Of a DNA stretch of 11,082 nucleotides, positions 6,476 through 11,082 are shown one piece after another. The stretch is from Candidatus Hydrogenedentota bacterium (GTDB taxonomy: Bacteria; Hydrogenedentota; Hydrogenedentia; Hydrogenedentales; SLHB01). The notes under the pieces were generated by a model. The model saw only the letters and a list, made by a program, of their open reading frames with translations, did not search any database and was not told the DNA's origin. Each line of letters opens with the position of its first letter. Position 1 is the first letter of the stretch. The stretch covers positions 1 to 11,082 of the forward strand of contig JAPLKX010000282.1 of the NCBI GenBank assembly GCA_026387845.1. Direction: 5' to 3'. The position numbers and the translations under genes are program-made.

Positions 6476-8001
6476 CTCAGATCCGTCCGATCCGTCCGAT
6501 CCGTCCGATAGGTCCTCTTACTTCTGGCCAGCGCCCCTGCCGCAAGCATCAGCGCCGCCAGGTCACCCAATCCCGGCAAAGCGTTCTGCTCTTTGAACAG
6601 CGGGCTATAGCAGCCGCTCTTCACCCCATCGAGATCTCCGAACCAGATGGGCGACGATATAGCCTCATCATTCCGTCCGTTCGCGTCGCTGTCGTCGGCT
6701 TGTCTTACAATAACGTAGTAGTAGGCATCCTCGGTCGACGCGTCTTCGAACACCTCAAAAACATCGCCGCCGGTCACGTTGCGCGACTCGATCAACTGCC
6801 CGTTCCGGTACAGCCGCACCTCCGCGAAGTCCTCCCCGTCACGGTCATACGCCCGTACATCGAACACCCGCGCCTCCCCCTCCAGCATCGACCCCATCGG
6901 GTAGCCGCCGCACCGGAAATCCAGGCAGAGGTTGTCATCCTCGGTGGCGTAGAACCGCCGGTTCATGTACGCATCGGCGACCGCCTCGCGCGTCAGTTCC
7001 GTGGCAAGCACGCCGGTCCTGAACCGGCCCATCCGGCCCCAGTCGGTGCGGTGGTTGTCCTCGCCGCCCAAGGGCGCCACGCGCCAGCCTTTCAGGTTGG
7101 CCAGGTCCAGGTAGCTTTCCGGCCCATCCCAGTTGCCCTGGTAATAGTACACGTCAAACCCTTCACGCCCGTTCCAGCACTCAACGCCAACTATCTGGCT
7201 GACCGCCTGCTCGAACAGCCGGAAATGAAGTAAGTCGGCTATTATGAAACTGAAATAGCCGGGGTGGTTAAACTCGGCGAACGAATCCGGCCGATCCGCC
7301 AACCAATCGTACAATTGAACCAACCGGAACGACGAAAGGCAGTCCGTGTAGTCTTCGCTGTTCACGACCGTCACGTGGCCGTACAACAACAGCAGTTCGC
7401 CGTGGTCCGTCAGTGCGAAGAAGTCGAGGCCCGCCGCACGCGCCGCCGCATACGCCTGGTCCGGCGTTCCTCTCCCGTCTGACAATTCGCAGTGGGCGTG
7501 AAGATAGCCGAAGTAGGTGTTGTACGCGACTCCCGGCTCGCTCTTCACCGCCGCCGGTCTCGCGGATGACTTGGCAAGCCCCGCCGCCTCGTCCGCCCGC
7601 GGCGGCGTGTTTAGAAGCGCCGCCGCCAATTCCTTGGTTTGCACCGAGGGCTGCGGCCGCAAGCTTTTGCGCGCAACAAACTCCGCGCACATCTCCCACG
7701 TGATGGCGGGTTCCTTTCCCCGAATGGCAAACGACAACAGGTCGCTGGATTTCAGGTTGAGTTCCGCCCACATCCCGAGCAGCGTGTGAAACTCATCGGC
7801 GTCGGGCGCGCGCCCCTGCGCCCATTCGTAGGCCAGCACGATCTGCTCGGGTACATCCACCGATTTCTCGTACGCGCCGTACCCGCGCGCCGAATCCAGC
7901 GATGTGATCACCTCCTCGATCTCCCGCCGTATCATCGCCTGGTCCATCCCCGCCGAGGCTACAAGCACTGCCAATCCCACCATCCAACTCGCAACAGCCA
8001 T
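6454..8001 (-). CDS. Secreted PHP-domain metallohydrolase, CehA/McbA type
   Basis: PHP-domain proteins are metal-dependent hydrolases of phosphate or carbamate esters; the CehA/McbA subgroup is often exported. From the ATG at 8001 (GGAG 7 bases upstream, followed by signal MAVASWMVGLAVLVASAG) the protein has 515 residues. Metal-site motifs are visible: LHAHCELSDG (His 168, 170), FFALTDHGE (about 196-201), FNHPGY (about 244-249) and GGEDNHRTDW (about 312-321). After it comes a beta-rich domain with VRAYDRDGEDFAEVRLYRNG and AISSPIWF. Residues 1-150 form a helical region I cannot name. The C-terminus has a short hydrophobic stretch (GLGDLAALMLAAGALA) followed by RSKR, like a sorting tail, then RTDRTDRTD, which is translated nonamer repeat. 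It overlaps the convergent hydrolase gene by 22 bases. The in-frame ATG at 8034 is less likely, as it has no ribosome site. Confidence 0.87.
   Translation of the reverse strand: MAVASWMVGLAVLVASAGMDQAMIRREIEEVITSLDSARGYGAYEKSVDVPEQIVLAYEWAQGRAPDADEFHTLLGMWAELNLKSSDLLSFAIRGKEPAITWEMCAEFVARKSLRPQPSVQTKELAAALLNTPPRADEAAGLAKSSARPAAVKSEPGVAYNTYFGYLHAHCELSDGRGTPDQAYAAARAAGLDFFALTDHGELLLLYGHVTVVNSEDYTDCLSSFRLVQLYDWLADRPDSFAEFNHPGYFSFIIADLLHFRLFEQAVSQIVGVECWNGREGFDVYYYQGNWDGPESYLDLANLKGWRVAPLGGEDNHRTDWGRMGRFRTGVLATELTREAVADAYMNRRFYATEDDNLCLDFRCGGYPMGSMLEGEARVFDVRAYDRDGEDFAEVRLYRNGQLIESRNVTGGDVFEVFEDASTEDAYYYVIVRQADDSDANGRNDEAISSPIWFGDLDGVKSGCYSPLFKEQNALPGLGDLAALMLAAGALARSKRTYRTDRTDRTDLSYKKRIE
6480..6516. 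repeat. 9-bp tandem repeat, copy 2; lies inside the PHP gene 3' end
   Basis: Three perfect units of ATCCGTCCG (6481-6507) followed by ATAGGTCCT. The array starts five bases after the stop of the plus-strand hydrolase gene and is translated on the minus strand as RTDRTDRTD near the PHP protein's C-terminus. Confidence 0.9.
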
Positions 8002-8068
8002 TTCATGTCTCCACGCGTTCTGAGCACACAGCATACACCCCCAAAACCTTTATGAGAAGCCCCCCAAA

Positions 8069-8109
8069 GGTCCGATCCGTCTGATCCGTCTGATCCGTCG
8101 GATCTTTCC
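8069..8109. repeat. 9-bp tandem repeat, copy 3
   Basis: Units GATCCGTCT (twice), GATCCGTCG and the degenerate GATCTTTCC, preceded by GGTCC. It fills about half of the gap between the pntAA stop (8118) and the PHP gene start (8001). Confidence 0.85.
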
Positions 8110-8117
8110 TATTTCCG

Positions 8118-9248
8118 TTATGGCCGCTTCTGCCTCACGTCCTCGTTCACGATCCCCCCGTCATGCGTCACCAGGCAGTTCTTGATGATTTCATTTTCGA
8201 GATCCAGTTCGATGATTTTCTGCTCCCGGTTCCAGAACGTGTCGATGAAGTTCGCAAGGTTCGCACTGTACATCTGGCTGGCGTGCGCAGACACTTTTGC
8301 CGGCAGGCTCCCCAGCCCGATCACGCGGACTCCGTCCACCATCACCTCCTTATCCAGTTCCGCGCCCTCGACGTTTCCCCCGCTCTCGATGGCCAGATCG
8401 ACGATCACGCTGCCCGGCCGCATCCCCGCCATCATTTCCCGCGTAACTATGCGCGGCGCTTCCTTTCCGAACACCAGCGCCGTCGCGATCACCACGTCCG
8501 ACTGCGCGCAAACACCCGCCAGCGCCTGCCGCTGTCTTTCAAGCTGCTCGGGGGTCAAGCCCTTCTCATACGTGTCCCGCGGCTGGATGTCTCCCAGATC
8601 GATCTCGATAAACCTCGCACCAAGCGACTGCACCTGCTGCGCAACCACCGCCCGCGTGTCATACGCGGCCACGCGCGCACCCAGCCGTTTTGCCGTCGCG
8701 ATCGCCTGAAGCCCGGCAATCCCGGCGCCTATCACGAACACTCGCGCCGGCGCGATCGTGCCCGCCGGCGTAATCAACATCGGGAAAATCTTGTTCAGCC
8801 GTTCCGCGGCCAGGATCACCGCCACGTACCCCGCCAGGTTCGCCTGCCCGCTCAGCGCATCCATCCCCTGCGCCGCCATGTTCCGCGGGATCAAATCCAC
8901 GCTCACCGCGCTCACGTGCTGGGCCGCCAGCGCATCCACCAGCGCCGTTTCCCGAAACGGGTCCAGAAAACTGATGTGGATGCAGCCGCTTTTCAGCCGC
9001 GGAACCTCCTCGAGCGGCGGCTTCCGCACTCTAACCACCACGTCCGCCTCCTCCAACGCCGAACCCCGGTCTTCCGCCAGCCGCGCCCCCGCACCCACAT
9101 AATCCGAATCACGATGCCCCGCGCCAAGCCCCAAACCCGGTTCCACCGCCACCTCCAGGCCCATCCGAACCAGCCGCTCTACCGTCGGCGGCACAAGCGC
9201 CGCCCGCGTCTCTCCCGGATGTGTCTCCTTTGGAACGAAAAGCAACAT
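8118..9248 (-). CDS. pntAA: NAD(P) transhydrogenase alpha subunit part 1 (PntAA), solitary
   Basis: PntAA is the NAD(H)-binding, cytoplasmic domain I of proton-translocating transhydrogenase, which couples hydride transfer from NADH to NADP+ to the proton gradient. The 376-residue protein matches the domain's usual length in organisms with a split alpha subunit. It shows KETHPGETRAALVP (6-20), the RQD loop with Arg122, Gln127 and Asp130 in the same spacing as the Rhodospirillum residues 127/132/135, then GMDALSGQANLAGY, the Rossmann loop VIGAGIAGLQA (172-182) and the acidic residue at Asp197 (AAYDTR). GAGG five bases before the ATG at 9248 supports the start. Alanine dehydrogenase is homologous, but the RQD loop favours transhydrogenase. 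No pntAB or pntB is adjacent: a PHP gene follows. Confidence 0.92.
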   Translation of the reverse strand: MLLFVPKETHPGETRAALVPPTVERLVRMGLEVAVEPGLGLGAGHRDSDYVGAGARLAEDRGSALEEADVVVRVRKPPLEEVPRLKSGCIHISFLDPFRETALVDALAAQHVSAVSVDLIPRNMAAQGMDALSGQANLAGYVAVILAAERLNKIFPMLITPAGTIAPARVFVIGAGIAGLQAIATAKRLGARVAAYDTRAVVAQQVQSLGARFIEIDLGDIQPRDTYEKGLTPEQLERQRQALAGVCAQSDVVIATALVFGKEAPRIVTREMMAGMRPGSVIVDLAIESGGNVEGAELDKEVMVDGVRVIGLGSLPAKVSAHASQMYSANLANFIDTFWNREQKIIELDLENEIIKNCLVTHDGGIVNEDVRQKRP

Positions 9249-9321
9249 AGAGGCCTCAGCGCACCAACAGCGCCCGTATCAGAAAAAAACAGCGAGACAT
9301 CTAAACGAATTCCCCAAAAGT

Positions 9322-9366
9322 TCCCAACCGTTGGGACGCCCCCCGGCTTTTGTGGGGGGTGTCCCA
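9322..9366. promoter_or_regulatory. Two overlapping, mutually exclusive hairpins upstream of pntAA
   Basis: Hairpin A: TCCCAA (9322-9327) with TTGGGA (9331-9336), 3-base loop. Hairpin B: TGGGACGCCCCCC (9332-9344) with GGGGGGTGTCCCA (9354-9366), 13 pairs including one G-T, 9-base loop. They share 9332-9336, so only one can form fully at a time. On the minus strand this lies 74-118 bases before the pntAA start. There is no T-run after B in either direction, so a classical terminator is not supported; an attenuator-like switch is only a possibility. Confidence 0.45.
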
Positions 9367-9389
9367 CTTTGCGGTACTCACGTAATCAG

Positions 9390-9519
9390 GCTTTTTGGAG
9401 TGCGGCAGCTTGCTGCCGCTTTTTCGGCGGAACAGGCCTGTTAACAAATGCAACATGGTTTACAAGGAAAGGCTTGTACTGGGAAAAAAGCGGCAGCAAG
9501 CTGCCGCACTCCAAAAAGC
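9390..9519. repeat. REP doublet (REPIN-like): 35-bp perfect inverted repeat with 60-base spacer
   Basis: 9390-9424 and 9485-9519 are perfect reverse complements over 35 bases. Each arm has, in order, GC-TTTTT, the tetranucleotide GGAG, one base, and a compact hairpin (GCGGCAGC, TT, GCTGCCGC), then TTTTT. A GGAG head next to a GC-rich hairpin is the layout of REP elements mobilised by RAYT (TnpA-REP) transposases, and two inverted REPs make a REPIN. The spacer holds the 12-bp palindrome AACAGGCCTGTT (9431-9442) and a second stem TACAAG / CTTGTA (9461-9466 / 9473-9478). It sits 15 bases after the fmdB-type stop. No transposase is in the window. Confidence 0.8.
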
Positions 9520-9533
9520 ACGTGGTGTGAAGA

Positions 9534-9749
9534 CTACAGGTTCGGGCAGGAACCGCGGCTGGCGCACGACTCGCAACTGGGCGGCAAGGCGCCGGTGGTA
9601 CGCGTCGGGCCCATTTTTGGCAGGATGGCGCTGGCCTGTTTGACCAGCGTTTGTTTTCCACAATGAGGGCAGGGCGGCGTGTCGGACGAACGAACCAGCA
9701 GTTCGCTCGATTTCCGGCAACTCTCGCAAATGTACGTGAACAACGGCAT
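9534..9749 (-). CDS. FmdB-type small zinc ribbon protein
   Basis: A 71-residue protein of the FmdB / CxxC_CxxC_SSSS zinc ribbon family: MPLFTYICESC, then a second knuckle CPHCGK, and a Cys-rich C-terminus CESCASRGSC. The four knuckle cysteines (8, 11, 27, 30) would bind one zinc ion. Members are often annotated as putative regulators, after FmdB next to formamidase genes, but their function is not established. The start at 9749 (MPLF..., the family's usual first residues) has GGAG 7 bases upstream; a longer in-frame start at 9821 would run into the ThuA-type gene and is rejected. It follows that gene by 53 bases on the same strand, so they may be co-transcribed. Confidence 0.87.
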   Translation of the reverse strand: MPLFTYICESCRKSSELLVRSSDTPPCPHCGKQTLVKQASAILPKMGPTRTTGALPPSCESCASRGSCPNL

Positions 9750-9802
9750 CGATTTACTCCGGGGAAAAGCAGATTTTTGATTATACCAGAAGTAAACCGC
9801 CT

Positions 9803-10591
9803 TTAATTTCCGGCCGCCCATACAACCGCGTTGCGCATGATCTGCTGGACGTTCTTGTCGTAGAAAACCGGGTTGGTTTCGTGCCCGGCCTGAAAATAAA
9901 ACATCCGGCCGTTACCGATCGTCCAGCACAGGCCCACCCGCGACGGGTCCCTCCCGCCGTCTTTCAGCGTGTGCACCCCTTCAAACACAACCGCCTCCGG
10001 TTCCGGCACGGCATACGGCTCGCTGTACCGCTCCTCATGCGCCACAATGAAATTCGATACGCCTTTCGCAATCGGATGATCCGGCTGGGTCACGGTGACT
10101 TCCAGCGTCTTCGCATCGGCCACATACGCGCCCCACGAGCACTCCGTACCCATCAGCGCCTTGTTCGGTTTCGCGAAATGCGACGAATGAAGCGCGATGA
10201 AACCCATCCCGTCCTCTTTCACCCGCTTCACAATTTTCGCCACCAACTCGTCCTTCACCATATTGTGCTTCTTATGCCCCCACCAGATCAGGACGTCCGC
10301 CCGCTCGAGCAGGTCGTCCGGCAATCCCTGGTCCGGCTGCGAAATATCCGCCGTCACCACTTCCCACCCGTCGAGCGACTGCAGGCCCTCCGCGATCGCA
10401 GCGTTAATGTCGTTTGGGTAGACATTCTTCGGCGCGGTCCGTTCCGACCATACCACCACGCACTTCTTATTGTCGTCGCCGCTTTTTAATTTCGCGCCCC
10501 CCACGGCCACCACCGTTACACACGACGTCAGCATCACCGACGCCGCCAAAACTAAAACCGCCAACAATCCCAGCTTCCTGCCTGCTTTCAT
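9803..10591 (-). CDS. ThuA-type (trehalose utilisation) lipoprotein
   Basis: A 262-residue protein of the ThuA family, which has a class I glutamine-amidotransferase-like fold. In rhizobia ThuA acts with ThuB in metabolism of trehalose and related disaccharides via 3-keto sugars. Visible family blocks are ADVLIWWGHKKHNMVKDELV (98-117), GMGFIALHSSHFAKPNKALM (128-147) with GTECSWG, QPDHPIAKGV, EPYAVPEPEAVVFEG and GRMFYFQAGHETNPVFYD. The closing HETNP...NAVVWAA is close to rhizobial ThuA. Unlike that cytoplasmic protein, this one begins with a lipoprotein signal ending in LTSC (Cys24), so it should be membrane-anchored, probably at the periplasmic side. ATG at 10591 has GGGAGG 10 bases upstream; the ATG at 10609 has no usable site. 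No thuB-like dehydrogenase or sugar transporter is nearby. Confidence 0.88.
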   Translation of the reverse strand: MKAGRKLGLLAVLVLAASVMLTSCVTVVAVGGAKLKSGDDNKKCVVVWSERTAPKNVYPNDINAAIAEGLQSLDGWEVVTADISQPDQGLPDDLLERADVLIWWGHKKHNMVKDELVAKIVKRVKEDGMGFIALHSSHFAKPNKALMGTECSWGAYVADAKTLEVTVTQPDHPIAKGVSNFIVAHEERYSEPYAVPEPEAVVFEGVHTLKDGGRDPSRVGLCWTIGNGRMFYFQAGHETNPVFYDKNVQQIMRNAVVWAAGN

Positions 10592-10679
10592 CTCAGTAAA
10601 ACCTCCCATGCCTCATACCGCGGCAACAGGATGATAAGCGAAGCCCCAATCAAACACAAGCCAGTGTAGTCTCTCTTTG

Positions 10680-10719
10680 TCCGTTCGATCTGACCGATCC
10701 GACCGATCCGTCCGATCTC
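10680..10719. repeat. 9-bp tandem repeat, copy 4
   Basis: Units TCCGTTCGA, TCTGACCGA, TCCGACCGA and TCCGTCCGA, then TCTCC. It is the same family as the arrays at 6480 and 8069, with more divergence, in the 207-base gap between the ThuA-type gene and uvrC. Confidence 0.8.
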
Positions 10720-10781
10720 CATTACTTTGGCCGGGCTTGATCCGCGCCGTCACGTCGACGTCAATCCGCAATAGGCCTGTC

Positions 10782-10790
10782 TGGTATACT
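10782..10790 (+). promoter_or_regulatory. Extended -10 promoter immediately before uvrC
   Basis: TGGTATACT is an extended -10 element (TGN plus TATACT, five of six matches to TATAAT). No -35 hexamer is present at 16-18 bases upstream, which extended -10 promoters tolerate. Transcription would begin at about 10797, one or two bases before the ATG at 10799. Confidence 0.55.
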
Positions 10791-10798
10791 TGAATGTT

Positions 10799-11082
10799 AT
10801 GTCCGATCAGCCGACAGTCACATCCTCCGAGCGCATCGAACTCGCCGAGAAACCCTCGAGGCGGAAGAGCCCCGAGGAGTTCCTCGAGTCGTTTGACCTG
10901 TCGACGGTCCCGTCGGCGCCCGGCTGCTACATCATGTACGACGAAAAAGGCCGGCCCATCTACGTCGGCAAGGCGATAAATCTCCGCGCCCGCGTCCGCA
11001 CGTACATTACCGAGCGCGACTCGCGGTACAGCGTCAAGTTCCTGATGCGGCGCGTCGCCAACATCGAGTTCCTCGTCACCAC
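10799..11082 (+). CDS. uvrC: Excinuclease ABC subunit UvrC, N-terminal part (runs off the window)
   Basis: UvrC makes the dual incisions around DNA lesions bound by UvrAB in nucleotide excision repair, in the cytoplasm. The first 94 codons contain the GIY-YIG nuclease start: VPSAPGCYIMYDEKGRPIYV then GKAINLRARVRTYITERDS (about residues 38-75), with Tyr and Arg residues of the 3'-incision site. The LMRRVANIEFLVT stretch also fits. About 20 residues more than usual precede the domain. No ribosome-binding site precedes the ATG; a -10 box ends only 8 bases before it, which suggests a leaderless mRNA. An overlapping ATG at 10794 is in another frame and gives no UvrC. Confidence 0.93.
   Translation, partial: MSDQPTVTSSERIELAEKPSRRKSPEEFLESFDLSTVPSAPGCYIMYDEKGRPIYVGKAINLRARVRTYITERDSRYSVKFLMRRVANIEFLVT

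Noticed and set aside
9322..9366. Rho-independent terminator for the fmdB-type gene
   Set aside because: The stem is strong but no T-run follows on either strand.
9390..9519. Insertion sequence
   Set aside because: The 60-base interior has no transposase and no target duplication was seen; the arm structure fits a REP doublet better.
8163..9530. 455-residue plus-strand frame opposite pntAA
   Set aside because: Antisense shadow of a gene with clear motifs; composition is Arg/His-rich without any recognisable domain, and it runs through the REPIN.
9386..9666. Small frames in both directions across the REPIN (for example MECGSLLPLF...)
   Set aside because: They are translations of the inverted repeat and its flanks, without conserved context or ribosome sites, and overlap the fmdB-type gene.

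Overview
The window looks like chromosomal DNA of a flagellated Gram-negative (diderm) bacterium of high GC content. The evidence is a set of genes for the flagellar rod and the P- and L-rings, several secreted or lipoprotein hydrolase-type proteins, and an RpoN-type (sigma-54) promoter. The mix of a CehA/McbA-like PHP protein, a secreted propeller-like hydrolase, a ThuA-type lipoprotein and intergenic nonamer repeats suggests the Planctomycetota / Hydrogenedentota / Lentisphaerota neighbourhood. That placement is inference from memory of similar proteins, not a search result.

Layout. Positions 1-3871 carry, on the minus strand, a flagellar operon transcribed flgF-flgG-flgA-flgH-flgI. Spacing is tight (22, 45, -4 and about 15 bases). 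flgI is broken after about 170 codons: at about 117-128 its frame runs into an unrelated, out-of-frame coding fragment that continues to the window edge. This is either a rearrangement or an assembly chimera. Upstream of flgF lies a 669-base gene-free stretch (3872-4540). It holds a near-perfect sigma-54 promoter facing flgF, a structured leader of about 205 nt with one long hairpin and three tandem 24-bp units (each a GNRA-tetraloop hairpin), a degenerate nonamer repeat, and an AT-rich segment in front of the next gene.

Positions 4541-6475 (plus strand) encode an Rrf2-type regulator with three Cys residues, then a secreted hydrolase-like protein of no family I can name. Convergent to it, and overlapping its 3' end by 22 bases, is a minus-strand secreted PHP-domain metallohydrolase (CehA/McbA type), whose extreme C-terminus is encoded by a nonamer repeat. 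Further minus-strand genes follow: a lone PntAA-type transhydrogenase alpha subunit, a small FmdB-type zinc ribbon protein and a ThuA-type lipoprotein. A 130-bp REP doublet (REPIN-like) and a pair of mutually exclusive hairpins lie between fmdB and pntAA. At the right end uvrC starts on the plus strand and runs off the window; its -10 box lies so close to the ATG that the mRNA may be leaderless.

Functionally, only the flagellar block is a clear pathway unit. The rest are single enzymes or regulators separated by repeat-bearing spacers. The 9-bp repeat family occurs in four gaps, always in the same orientation relative to the window. I see no CRISPR array, tRNA, rRNA, transposase or obvious phage gene.
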